Source: Tenebrio molitor
Taxonomy: Eukaryota; Arthropoda; Insecta; Coleoptera; Tenebrionidae
Assembly: GCF_963966145.1 (NCBI RefSeq)
Contig: NC_091056.1
Span: forward strand, 2,316,771-2,380,770
Direction of reading: 5' to 3'
Length of the DNA stretch: 64,000 nucleotides
Shown: positions 54,194 to 64,000 of the stretch, one piece after another
Numbering within the stretch: position 1 is the stretch's first letter
How the letters are laid out: the number at the start of each line of letters is the position of its first letter
The notes under the pieces: model-generated
What the model saw: the letters and a program-made list of their open reading frames with translations, nothing else
What the model was told of the DNA's origin: nothing
The model's database searches: none
Program-made: the position numbers and the translations under genes

Positions 54194-55889
54194 GTACCCT
54201 TGAAATAGAGAAGACATAAACCCCCAAAATGTGTTTGTTTTAATTACCCCGAATCTTCATTCTGAGGTGTCTGCAGAAGTTATGTTTTGAGAGTTTATAC
54301 CTAATAAAAATGTGAATTATTGTTAGTCCATCGAGTATTACAAATTGGAAGTGATCATTCTTCAGACAACACTGTAATTAATAAAAGATAGATACAATGG
54401 CATGTGGTGTGTTCCGTACCTAACAGAAATTTATTTTAAAAATCGAAAAACCTGTCATTAATGAAGTTACATAACCTCTGTTTTTCTATTTGGTACCACA
54501 ATATGCTACAAAGCGGCAAAAATCAAATATATTCGAGTTCCACAGCACTCTTGATGTATGTTCTTTTATAGACACTCTGTACTATTCTAGAAGATGCCTA
54601 AAGTTTTCGAAACAGAATCTTTATCTAAAATTTGAATCTTATTTTTACCGTCACTTTCAGGATTTAATTTCGGATTGTTTGAGGCCCATTTGTAGAGCTC
54701 AAACCCCCGTTTTTTAACAATTGTACTAGCTGCTCACGTAACTTAAATGCCTCAGGTTCAGAATCCGCACCGGTCAATACATCATCTACGTAAAAATTGT
54801 TGAGAATGACCGCATGTGCCAACGGGAATTGGTCTGTTTCGTGTCGATTGTTAATTGCTGCAACGATCTAACTGCTAAAAACGGTGCCGAAGTTGTCTCA
54901 TATGTCACCATTTCTAACCTAAAAATTTGTGTTGCCAAAGAATTTTTTGGAATTCTTTATCGTCAGGATGTACTAAGATCTGTCGGTACATTTTTGAGAT
55001 ATCCGCCGTGATTTCTAATTAATGTGTCCTAAATCTCGTTATTATTGAAAACAAATCCTGTTGGATGGTCGGACCTTTTAATAATGCGTCGTTTAACGAT
55101 CTACCGTTTGAAGATTTTGCGGAACCGTCAAATACGAATCGTAATTTGGACGTTTTTGGCCCTTCCGTGATAACCGCAGGATGAGGCAGGTAAAAAAAGA
55201 AGACTTGTCATTTTGTTCGTAATCACGGACAAGCTCCACGTGGCCTAAACTTGAATATTCTCTCATAAAATGGACATATTTTTGTCTGAATTGGTTTTTT
55301 TTTCGGAACTAATTTTCTAACAGTCTAAATCGCTTTATAGCCGTTTGTTCGGAACATCCTAACTGCTAACAATTTTCAAACTTCATGGGAAACCGAACTA
55401 TAAACCGGCTATCTGGACCCCGGCTGTGGGTTCTTTCCAAATGTTCCTCGCACAAAATTCCTTCTTCCGTTTGAATTTGTTTATTCTATACCACCTCCTT
55501 TTCTGAAAAATTTACTAGCCAATGTCTTTGTTACTTTGCAACGGCGAGATTTTGTCGTCGCATCTGTGGGCACTGACCCACTTATTACCCATCCAAGTCG
55601 GGTGTTTTTCTAAATTGGTTGATTTGTGCTTAAACTTAATTGTTCCCTGCATAATAATTTCCAAAACAATTGACACCCAACAAGCAGATCAATGTTACCG
55701 TTACTGTGATATTTAGGAGTTTGTAATTGGCTGTTTTATTTGTGAATGATCAGTGATAGTTTTAATGATAAAACAAAAAAAAAATGCACAATATTTAGTA
55801 TAATTAGAAAAAATCTTAATTTCAGTGGTGTCTGTCACATTGGTTGTTGCTTGTCCGACACCAGCAATGGAAAATTGAACTTTAAGGCG

Positions 55890-56003
55890 GCCTTACACCA
55901 AGTCAACAATTGGCAACATGTTGCTTGCAACATTTTTTAGTAGTGACCGGCAACGTTACTAAAAAATGTTGTAGGCAACCTGTTAGTCGAGTTGGTGAAG
56001 GTT
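55890..56003. repeat. Palindromic MITE / long hairpin
   Basis: CACCAA...CAACATTTTTTAGTA pairs with TACTAAAAAATGTTG...TTGGTG over about 45 bases with a loop of around 12 (GTGACCGGCAAC). No coding capacity. Confidence 0.72.
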
Positions 56004-56225
56004 TTTTTACCTCTTAATCCTCAAGAACAGGTCCGATTTTGATGATTTTTTTTCAATGCTTGTTTTTATATATTATTTTTTCTTAACCCTCCACCACCCG
56101 GCGGCACGGCAATTTTGCCGGAGTACATACACTATTACGGATAATACTATCAAGTAATAGTGCAGTGCTAATCAACATAATTACCGGCGTCTCGCCTCCA
56201 CATTTTGACTTTGTTGTATTTTATT
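56004..56225. other. No gene seen
   Basis: Contains a short hairpin GGCACGGCAATTTTGCCGG near 56,101. Nothing else. Confidence 0.45.
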
Positions 56226-56284
56226 ATGTTCTGTGTCAATGTTAAGGAACTTCCTTACGATGTGACATGAGTATAATAATATAC
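56226..56284 (+). repeat. Direct repeat, copy 1, left of the long LTR
   Basis: CTGTGTCAATGTTAAGGAAC and the following 38 bases recur at 58,684-58,744 with six or seven differences. With the LTR removed the two copies form a tandem repeat of about 102 bp. Confidence 0.78.
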
Positions 56285-58636
56285 TGTAACGGTCCGAATA
56301 GGTTCGATAAATTAAGAATTTTAATTTTAAAATAATTTCAACGAAATATTTTAAATACCGTTCATTTGCGACGGAAATGCTGGTCAGTTGTAAATTTTAT
56401 TGTTGCTTTGTTCACAAGAGTGGCACCACAGTCCTCAAGTGAAATCTGCCAACCTTTCTTTGAAAATGCAGGTACGCGTCCGGGGCAAAACATAGCCCAA
56501 GGGGAACAAGTGTTCAGGGGAAAGGGAGCGTTGCAATAAATTTATTGTAATTACAAGTTCGACAATTTGGGTGGTCCAGTTAAAATCAGGGGATAATTGA
56601 ATTAATGAATTTGATGTTAGCAGGTTTCAAATTGAGAGAACAACAAAATTAATGTTCATTAGGTTAATTTACTTTTTTTAGCATTCTCAAATTTGTGGCA
56701 TATTTGTAATTAAAGGGCGAGAATTGCAAATTAAAAACAGAGCGCTTTATCGTAGAAAAGAACTAGAATTGTTTGCACTTTTAGTTAGAAAAGTAACAAA
56801 GCAAAGTAGAAAGGGAGTCGGTAGAAAACATAGAGGACCGGGTAATGGTAAAGCCAGGTAGTCGTAGAAATCAGAGTTGTGAGTGAGAGAGAGAGAATGA
56901 AATTTACGAAGTAATTATTAATTAGAACGGTTTTGGGGAATCAAACCAATGTAGAACAATTTTTAGAAGTAGCAGAACAACGGAACTTAGTTGTATGAAA
57001 TGGTACTTGCGTAACAGCGTTTCAAGCCCAATTTAGGTTTCAAAATAAGGTTAATTTGTTCCATTTTAATTATGTTTGTTTCATTTTAATTATGTTTGTT
57101 GCATTTTAATTATGTTTGTTTCATTTAAATTCTGTTTAATTCTTGGTGCTGATTTTTATTATTGTATAGAGTCGGTAATTCAGTGTTCCGGTTTAATTCT
57201 ATTTGTTCCATTTTTAATTGTGTTTGTTTCTTGATGTTGAGGTTTATTATTGTATAGAGTCAGTAATTTAGTGTTCTTTTTCAGAGTTCTAATTCAACAA
57301 CAAATTATGTACATTCGGTCTGGTCCTAACAAAAGTCTAAATTTAAACATTTAAATTAATGGTGGAAAACGGAAACTGTAATTTCAAAGCTCTAGAGATA
57401 TCGAAAGGGTGTCGCGGTCGGCGTAAAGTAGAACCGAGCTGATTGGTCACTTTGGTTAAGTAGGGGTTGTGAAAGTGGGGTGCGCCAGAAATGATAAAAC
57501 CGATTGCGGGACGGAAAACAAGGCTTTTTTGATAGCACTCGGGGTTTGATCTCCAAAGTAGCCGGGGGTACGTTCAGTACTTCCAGCAGCCATTTTGTGA
57601 CCACGTGCTTTACAGTTACAAGGTAAATTATTTATCTAATTCTTGTACACGATTTGTAGTCGCGATTTAATTAGTCAAACAGCATTTAGTTCTTTATCGT
57701 TCTAAAGTAAAGATTATATTATTTTCTTTGAGATTTTGATGACCACGTGACTCTTTAGAATCTTGAATTAAATTCTTTATCGCAAAGTATGTGATCTTCT
57801 TGCATTTAACGATTGGGGAAACGTGCTCTCGACAAGTTTAAATTATTAAAAAAAAGGGGGACATCTTAATTCATTATTCGTCGTTTTGGGACTTTCTCTC
57901 GGTTGGGGGTAGCTACCGCCAGTGTCCATCGTTCTCAATTAGCTGTTGGTCCGGCGTAGAGCACAAAGAGCCATCGCCAAATTTAGGTGGATAGAGACCC
58001 TTTAGGTACAGCTGGCACGTGAAGAGAGGTACCCTTGTAAGTCTGTTAGAACCTTTTTCCCTTTTATTTTACCCTTTATTAGACTAGGCTAAACTGAGAG
58101 GTTCCAGGGCATCGCGTCGGGTTCAATTTAATTGGGAAAATAATTGTAATCTAAATCGGATCACATAGTTCGCATCTCAAACTCGTATAATGCTGTTCGC
58201 GCCATAAACTCATATATTTTCCCAGCTTTGTCATTTATTCATGAGTCCGATCTCAATTCGTGGGCCGAGGGTCAAATTTCACTGGGTCAAATTTCCACCA
58301 ACTTCTGTTATTAAATTCATTTATTTATTTCTATAATTTGTTGGGACCAAACACCACCACACTCGATTATTTGTTAAATAAAATTTAAGTGAAGTGTGCC
58401 CAATCGTTTTAATTCTATTTGGAAAAACCTTCCAAAGGTACGGCCTCTCGTTAGAACCTAATTAAACAAAATGAAAAATAAAACACAACGTAGGATCCAT
58501 AAATATTTCTTTCTCATTATTTTTTGTTTCGTATTTTTTCGCAAAAATAACATCCGAGGGAATGCGGCAACCAACAATACACCAAATGAGGGAAAAAAAA
58601 TCATCGAGGAAAAGTCGAGGAAGTCGAAAGGTTACA
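56285..58636. mobile_element. Probable solo LTR, 2352 bp, TSD ATAC
   Basis: The block begins TGTAACGGTCCGAATAGG and ends AAGTCGAAAGGTTACA; ATAC is on both sides (56,281-56,284; 58,637-58,640). The ends are complementary at the first five bases (TGTAA/TTACA). It splits a tandem repeat. Inside, three near copies of a TTTCATTTTAATTATGTTTG motif lie at 57,058-57,130, and AATAAA occurs near 58,378. No RT, gag or integrase motif was found, so I call it a long solo LTR rather than a whole element. Orientation is open. Confidence 0.65.
57058..57136 (+). repeat. Short tandem repeat in the long LTR
   Basis: Four diverged copies of a unit close to 23 bases, CATTTTAATTATGTTTGTT, follow one another. It has no coding sense. 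Confidence 0.72.
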
Positions 58637-58683
58637 ATACCTTTTTGAATTTCCACTAGGTACCAATGTGTTACCTAAATCCA

Positions 58684-58744
58684 GAATTCTGTGTCAATGT
58701 TAAGGAATTTCCTCCCGATATGACATGAGTTTAATAATATACCT
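58684..58744 (+). repeat. Direct repeat, copy 2, right of the long LTR
   Basis: Partner of 56,226-56,284; both end ATAATATAC, the place where the LTR entered copy 1. Confidence 0.78.
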
Positions 58745-59058
58745 AAGTCCAAAATTTTTAAATTTTTAAAGAGATTGCGGTACTATTTCCGTTGCTGAAA
58801 TTATAAGTGGTAAAATCGAATTTTTTTCTAAACACCAAAGATTTCTCATAGCAACGGAGAGTTCTAAATATTTATTAATTTTTGTGTTATATGTCCGTGT
58901 TATATTGTGTGAATTTGGAACAGCAATATCTAAAAGATATATTATTTATTATTATTATTATTTAGTAAGTCAACTAACAGACCACTGTCCAAATAAAAGT
59001 TGACTAAAACAAAAAACAAACGAGCAGAATTCAGCAACAGTCAGCTACAGTTATTACT
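58745..59058. other. No gene seen; short ATT microsatellite
   Basis: TTATTATTATTATTATT at about 58,947-58,966 is a simple repeat. Nothing else. Confidence 0.5.
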
Positions 59059-59228
59059 AGGGTTAGGCGGAAAATAGTTGGCGCTCCCCACCATTCCGCT
59101 ACAGCGTCGCACCGCTATCTTTTCGCTGCGAGCGTGAACCGTGGATCGTTTCATAATACGAGCGCGCTGCACTGGATCGTGATGGTGGGAGGTATTCTTG
59201 ACGCGCTCACTATTTTTCGCCTAAGTCT
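59059..59228. mobile_element. MITE, 170 bp, with 10-bp TSD AGTTATTACT
   Basis: AGGGTTAGGCGGAAAATAGT pairs with the right end AGACTTAGGCGAAAAATAGT (read inverted). AGTTATTACT occurs on both sides (59,049-59,058; 59,229-59,238). A 9-11 bp duplication fits a Mutator-like origin. The interior is GC-rich and also partly self-complementary. Confidence 0.75.
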
Positions 59229-59238
59229 AGTTATTACT

Positions 59239-59559
59239 GCTGTCTCATGTCGGGAGATAACACTGAATAAAAACCATGTCTAATGTACGAGTATATCAAA
59301 CAAGCCGATACAATCGATCCAAATTATACTTTATAAACTGATAGGTTTTAATTTTGTTAAAGTAGGTTGGCACACAACTTTGCGCCAGAAAAAATAGTAC
59401 CTTTGAAACTTGGCCGGAATTTATTAATCAACAACAATTTTTATTTCTTTGTCTCTACTCTCTTAACCAAGGAATTAAATTAAACAAAAAATAATAAGTA
59501 TGCCCTGAAAATTTTAATGTTTTATAATACCTACCTACACTTGCCACTATACAATCCTG
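59239..59559. other. No gene seen
   Basis: AT-rich sequence between the MITE and the Tc1-like fragment. Confidence 0.45.
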
Positions 59560-60006
59560 AAATTAAAAAAAAAATATAATGAACATTGTTGTAATTCTTC
59601 ACAGCCGTTGAAGTCAAAATCACTATCACTGGAATCTGTATTTACGTTCACGTTTATGATAATTTCTTGAACTGTTCTGATTAAAATCTTTTCTCTCTCC
59701 CAATACTCTGCAATACATTTGTGTGTATGCCGAAAATAATTACCCCACTGTTCAGATGTTACAATTTCCAACCCATGTGTCCATTGCTTTGATGGGATCC
59801 ATATTGAGTTTAATGATTTCTTTGTCAAATGATCGTTTTGCTTGGCTCCATACCATCTCAAGCGCATAATAATATGCAATGATATAGAGACAAGCGTAGA
59901 ACTTCATGTCCTTGTAATTATTTCTGCAGATATTAAGCAGAGTATCCATTTTATCGGTAGCATTATTATGTGATGTTGTTTTCTTGTGACCAATTTTGTA
60001 AATCAC
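59560..60006 (-). pseudogene. IS630/Tc1-mariner transposase C-terminal fragment
   Basis: YYALEMVWSQAKRSFDKEII and, after a frameshift near 59,760, VTSEQWGNYFRHTHKCIAEY followed by an acidic tail with SSDSDFDF match the C-terminus of insect Tc1-like transposases, in which the last catalytic acidic residue lies in the motif ELVWSQVK. Only about 140 codons remain. The upstream part (60,006-59,880) is not recognisable. Confidence 0.65.
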
Positions 60007-60069
60007 ACTTCTTCCACGCAGTTGTTGGCCGTTTTTCCTTCTGCCTGCTATGGTAACTGGCGTTATCCA

Positions 60070-62460
60070 ACAAAATTAATGAGGGTTCGTGTATATCACG
60101 TCAACCTGAGTATTGTTATCGAGAGGATTGGCAATGTAGTCCGTAATGCATACTAGATTTGTAATCGCAGAACTCGAAGAGACAAAACCATGCTGATTTT
60201 CCGAAATATGACACTTAACATTTGAATAGATAAACCTATACAAGATAGATTCAAACAACTTAGAAAAATTAGACAGAATTGTGACGGGGCGGTAATTATA
60301 TTGATCAGACTTCTATCTCCAGACTTAAATATTAGTCAAACTCGTCCAACCTTCCACATAATTGAATATTCACCCGACCTTAGAATAAAGTTGAACAAAA
60401 CACGAAGGGGAGGGAGAAGTAAGAACGTACAGTCTTTAATCAAAAAAGCAGGAATTCTATCATCACCTGAACATAGGCCCGACTTAAGTAATCCAATGGA
60501 TTCCAAAATATCAGCATCTGAAACGTTATACAAATGGAATGTAGCGTTTCCAGGAACATCTATCAAGTTCGCAGGAGCATCCACAGTACCATAGGAATTC
60601 TTAAAGTCACAAAACTATTCACAATTTCAGAATATGAGCTTAAAGAAGGACCACTATTGCTCATACGGGAAGGAGTCCTACTCCGACCTTTCCTGTTAAC
60701 AAATGACCAGAAATTCTTGGGATCACGGACTAAGTTTTCTTGGACCTTAGAAATATAACTTACGGAAAGCCGTATCAATTTCACGCTTCACGTCACGTCT
60801 TAGGTCCTTAAATTCAATAAAGGATGACGGAAGACCAGTGCGCTTATATTTTTAGAAAAAATTACCCTTCGTGATTTTAGAATACAGGATAGTGCCGCGT
60901 CGTACATTTCTTGAGTGGTACATCAAGATCAAAAATTTCATGTTGTTTGGAATAGAAACGTTCACATATTAACATCATCACAAACTGATAAGAAACACCA
61001 ATCAACACCCATTAGTTCTCTATACAAACCTACAAAGTCAGCCTTCCTAAAATTGTAAGCGCCAACATCCGGAATCTGTCGTGCAGTAAACGACTTCCCA
61101 ACCTCAATAGTATAGGAACAGAACAGGGCAGGATGATATCTGCTTTCAATCAACATTGGCAAGAAATCATGATGTACTTTACAGTTGAAATCAGCAACCA
61201 AGAGATCAAGTAGTCTACCTAAATTTATTATAAACGACATTATGTTGAGAAAGGTTCAATACGAGTACATACGCAAACAGTTTGTAACAGCTGAGCATTT
61301 GGAATCAGACACACCACCACCGACACATCCAAACCCAGGTGCACCAACGAGTAGGACTTTTGAAGAAAAAGAACTAATCATCAACTCAAGACACTCCAAC
61401 GCATTTAAAAAATCCCAAGTGGTCAAAAATGGAGGAAACAAACACATGAATACCTATGGGTCAAAAAGTTCAACATTACTTTACAGCAAACCACATCAAG
61501 GGAAGGCACACTCTTACGAATTGCCGAAACAACGGTGTTACGAGCTAACAGCAAGACACCACCACCCCTTGACAGACCCAGAGTAGCAAAATTTCTATCA
61601 CATCTAAATACAGAAAACAAATAATGATCAACAAGTTCAGGGGAATACACACAGTCAGATAACCACATCTCAGAAATGGCTATCAAATCAAAGTCGCATG
61701 TTGAAGCTGAATTAAAAAAAGAATTAATCCTACTATTCATACCACCAACATTTTGTTAGTACAAACTTAAAACAAAGGTAGAGGGAAATTGTGATATCAT
61801 ATCATTTAAAAGAGGCTGTAGTTGCTGTTGTGATAGGCCAAACAAATCCCGCTTTACTTTGCTGATGAGTCGTTGGTGAGACAGACACTTATCGTAATTC
61901 CAGACAGCATGATTGTAGTCAATAACTTCATCCTTTAGTTTCAGACAATTTACGCAACACAGCTCTGAGGCATTTACACTCCTTGGCAGCATGGTCCTTC
62001 GCACAGCGAGGACAGCTTAGAGCGCTTTTACACTTATGTGACGAATGATTGAAACCGCTGCAATTGAAACATCTAGATACTTCTACAGCATCATAAATCG
62101 TGCAGCTGTCCAGACCGATTAAGCAATGCCTTACACTCGGAGCCTTTTTATAAGTTTAAATATTCACCTCGAAGAGTGCACAAAAGATACTTTGATTGTT
62201 TTTTAAGGGAGCTAATTTTAGAAGCTTCAATTAAGATTTTTTCTCGAAGACACATTCATTTTGCCGAGACAAATAAGTGAGTAAAGTTGCCTCATTCATC
62301 TCTCCTGAGATGCCTGAGACTCGAATGCGTGGGCGCACTGATGAGATCTCTTTTACCTCAAATGAGTCGGAGAGTTTCACCTTAACAATTTACTTTAATT
62401 CATCAATATTGTCAGAACCAAGCAAAAGACCATTGCCTGGTCTACCGTTTAGTCAGTAAA
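60070..62460 (-). pseudogene. LINE D: jockey/CR1-like retrotransposon, decayed, 3'-truncated
   Basis: ORF1 pieces at 62,460-61,950 include VKEISSVRPRIRVSGISGEM and zinc knuckles (CFNCSGFNHSSHKC, CPRCAKDHAAKEC). ORF2 starts near 61,740 with MNSRINSFFNSASTCDFDLI, AISEMWLSDCVYSPEL and SRGGGVLLLARN, an APE endonuclease. Further down YISKVQENLVRDPKNFWSFV, SGDDRIPAFLIKDC and ISENQHGFVSSSSAITNL lead into the RT. It ends at VDVIYTNPH near 60,070, just before the first catalytic Asp. Many frameshifts and stops. Loss of the 3' part is unusual for a LINE and points to later deletion. Confidence 0.78.
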
Positions 62461-63478
62461 TCTCTTTAATTTCCAAGCATTAAACATTATTGAAAAAATC
62501 TATTTGTTCGGGGAGAGGGGCGGGCCCCCTAGCCCTTCCCCCCCTTGGTTACGCCACTGATCGTCCCTATATCTTGCTGCCGTCATTGATCCATTGCGCA
62601 CTATAACTAATTCTGTACGACCATTGAAACTTTCCTCCCCCTACCATCAAAGATCCTCCACCAAATTTATCAACTCCACGAATGTTGCACTGCGCGTACC
62701 TCTCATCAGATCTTCGCAAAACGAGGACACGGCGATCGTTATTGGAAATGTGAAATCCGGACTCATCAGTGAATTGAACTGAGTCCCACTGCTTTTCATT
62801 CCATTCCTGGTGGTTTAAACAGACAAATTTTCACCGCAAGACCGCTGGACTTGGAAAATTTTCAACACCACACCGCTGGACTTAGAAAAATTGTGATAGT
62901 CCAAACTTAGAAAAACTTAGACAATTCGGCGTTCGTCGACTCCAGCCGATAGTGCAAGTCCCCGGGAACAAGTCACAGCCAAATTGTGGAGCCACCCTTA
63001 CCGTGACACCCCTCCGAGTGCGCCCGAAAGCTCCAGGACCAAAAACACAAAGCTCTCAAGGTGAAAGTTTTCGGAGCTTTTATGCTCACTTTTCGCCGGG
63101 AGTAAAAAACTCATCGAGCTTTTTGAGCTTTTTTGTGCTTTTGGCTGAAACATCTCCCGGAGTTTTGACCCTATCGGAACATCCGATCGTGCATCGCGCC
63201 GGCACGCCTCTGGCAGGGGTCACTGGGACCTCTGCCTCACATCGTCGCGACATCGACATCTGCCGCAACGCGTCCATGTGGGGCCTCGGAATTTTTGTGT
63301 TCATTTACGCAATGCACTTGTGCTGTCTTTTTATTTAATTGTACAACAAAGCCTCTCTACAGGTGCTGTTTTATATTGTGTTGTCCAACCGCTTCTATGG
63401 TCCATTTTATATATACACTCAATTTTAACCATTCAATTCAACCTGGACCTTCCCTCATCGGTTTCCCGATAGTAGGGT
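62461..63478. other. No gene seen; GC-rich right part, probable 5' UTR of the R2-like element
   Basis: 62,830-62,905 has two near copies of a CACCGCAAGACCGCTGGACTT-like unit. From about 62,940 the sequence is GC-rich like the coding part that follows, and it has no motif of its own. It could be the untranslated leader of the LINE that starts at 63,479. Confidence 0.35.
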
Positions 63479-64000
63479 ATGGAGTTCTCCTGCGCGTGCG
63501 GCCGGGGGTTCGAATCGATGAGATCGCTGGGGTGCCATAAAAGGTACTGCGCCGCTGCCTCCCAGAAGTCCCCCGATATTAGTTGCCAATCCTGCGGGAA
63601 GTCCTTTTCGGAGGAAAGTAAATTGAGGGACCATGTCAAAAACAACATCTGTGGCAGGAAGACCTAATGTCAGTTTTGCGGAAGAACTTTTTCGAGACCC
63701 GGAGTGGAGTGCGCCAACATGAATGGAAGGCGCACTTCCAGGAGTACGCCGCCGCCTTAACTGAGGGTGCCAAGTCGGATCCTGCCGAGCTTCTGGCCGC
63801 CCAACTGCAGGCCCTTGCGGAGGCGGAGTTGGAGATGGGACTCTATCCTGGCAGACTGGCGGTTCGTTTCGGGTGGACCATTAACATGGTCAGGTATAGG
63901 AGGCGGCTCACACAATACAGAGCCCTACTAGATGACAGACAGGATGCGGGAGCTACCATCTCGGGTGATGGGCCTACTCCACTTTTGGCGTCGCCCGACC
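63479..64000 (+). pseudogene. R2-like non-LTR retrotransposon, N-terminal part (runs off the window)
   Basis: ATG 63,479 opens MEFSCACGRGFESMRSLGCH with a first finger (C-x-C-x12-H-x3-C), then CQSCGKSFSEESKLRDH (CCHC), then a third finger CQFCGRTFSRPGV...QHEWKAH (CCHH). Between the second and third is a TAA at 63,665, and inside the third a 5-bp duplication (GGAGT) shifts the frame. The restored frame continues with ELLAAQLQALAEAELEMGLY and VRYRRRLTQYRALLD, like the Myb-type region of R2 elements. Three fingers plus Myb suggest the R2-A type. The RT lies beyond the window. The two lesions make this copy probably dead. Confidence 0.65.

Larger units (their letters stand above)
51841..54579 (+). 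mobile_element. DD41D mariner element with intact transposase
   Basis: Inverted repeats of 42 bases (51,841-51,882 and 54,538-54,579), starting CAGAGTGTCTATAAAAGAAC, differ at one position. TA flanks both ends. The unit holds a two-exon transposase gene with no stop, and a GC-rich solo LTR behind it. Without the LTR the element is about 1.9 kb. It sits in BEL/Pao copy 2. Confidence 0.93.
51760..55735 (-). pseudogene. BEL/Pao retrotransposon pol, copy 2 (decayed), split by a mariner
   Basis: Reading down from about 55,735: LLVGCQLFWKLLCREQLSLS and NTRLGWVISG (protease end), LCEEHLERTHSRGPDSRFIV, MREYSSLGHVELVRDY, FFYLPHPAVITEGPKTSKLR, FVFDGSAKSSNGRSLNDALL and ADISKMYRQILVHPDD, then FYVDDVLTGADSEPEAFKLR with the RT active site. 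DSVSKTLGIF is reached at 54,590, where the mariner intervenes. The theme resumes at 51,838 with SCDTITYSTKTDDFTNKISK RMIL. Many frameshifts and stops. RNase H and integrase were not found. It is more decayed than copy 1 and differs from it in sequence. Confidence 0.8.

Noticed and set aside
1..64000. Host genes, tRNA, rRNA, CRISPR array or bacterial operon
   Set aside because: I saw no multi-exon host gene, no tRNA boxes I could pair, no rDNA and no regular repeat-spacer array; the window is eukaryotic repeat DNA.

Overview
This window is eukaryotic, AT-rich DNA built almost entirely of dead and nested transposable elements. I find no host gene, tRNA or rRNA that I can defend. The mix points to an insect genome: P-element-like THAP transposases, hAT, Harbinger and Tc1/mariner elements (including types with the DUF4817-like helix-turn-helix), BEL/Pao retrotransposons, jockey/CR1-like and I/R1-like LINEs, LINEs with a restriction-like endonuclease (RLE), and GT-AG introns of 52-56 nt. 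Species and order cannot be fixed from this sequence.

Layout. 1-14 kb: a decayed tyrosine recombinase of Crypton type (1.1-1.6 kb), a broken P-like transposase (2.5-5.3 kb), half a mariner, a BED-finger exon pair, a hAT tail, a nearly whole THAP + P-like transposase (8.8-11.6 kb) and Harbinger-type Myb/SANT remains. 14.4-17 kb: a hAT element with 8-bp target duplication. 17.7-18.9 kb: a probable solo LTR. 19.3-23.4 kb: hAT remains with MITEs. 23.5-27.5 kb: RLE-type LINE A split by a mariner. 28.3-31.1 kb: a third P-like transposase, a LINE tail and a mariner fragment. 31.75-39.7 kb: a Harbinger element (transposase on +, Myb partner on -) cut by a solo LTR, RLE LINE B and an RNase H-bearing LINE C. 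41-42.4 kb: a hAT and a foldback element. 42.8-49.1 kb: a THAP mini-element holding a BEL/Pao copy, which holds a mariner. 49.2-51.3 kb: a large foldback element with a mariner in its loop. 51.8-55.7 kb: a second BEL/Pao copy split by a mariner that still carries an uninterrupted 359-aa transposase. 56.3-58.6 kb: a 2.35-kb probable solo LTR. 59-62.5 kb: a MITE, a Tc1-like tail and a jockey/CR1-like LINE. 63.5 kb to the end: the start of an R2-like LINE with three zinc fingers.

The pieces do not form a pathway. Their value is the order of insertion, which can be read from target-site duplications (TSDs). The most lifelike unit is the DD41D mariner at 51,841-54,579: its inverted repeats match at 41 of 42 positions and its two-exon transposase has no stop. 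The four probable solo LTRs share TGTRAYG-type ends and each has a 4-bp TSD (ATGT, CTTT, GTAC, ATAC).

All family names come from my recognition of protein motifs. No database search was possible.
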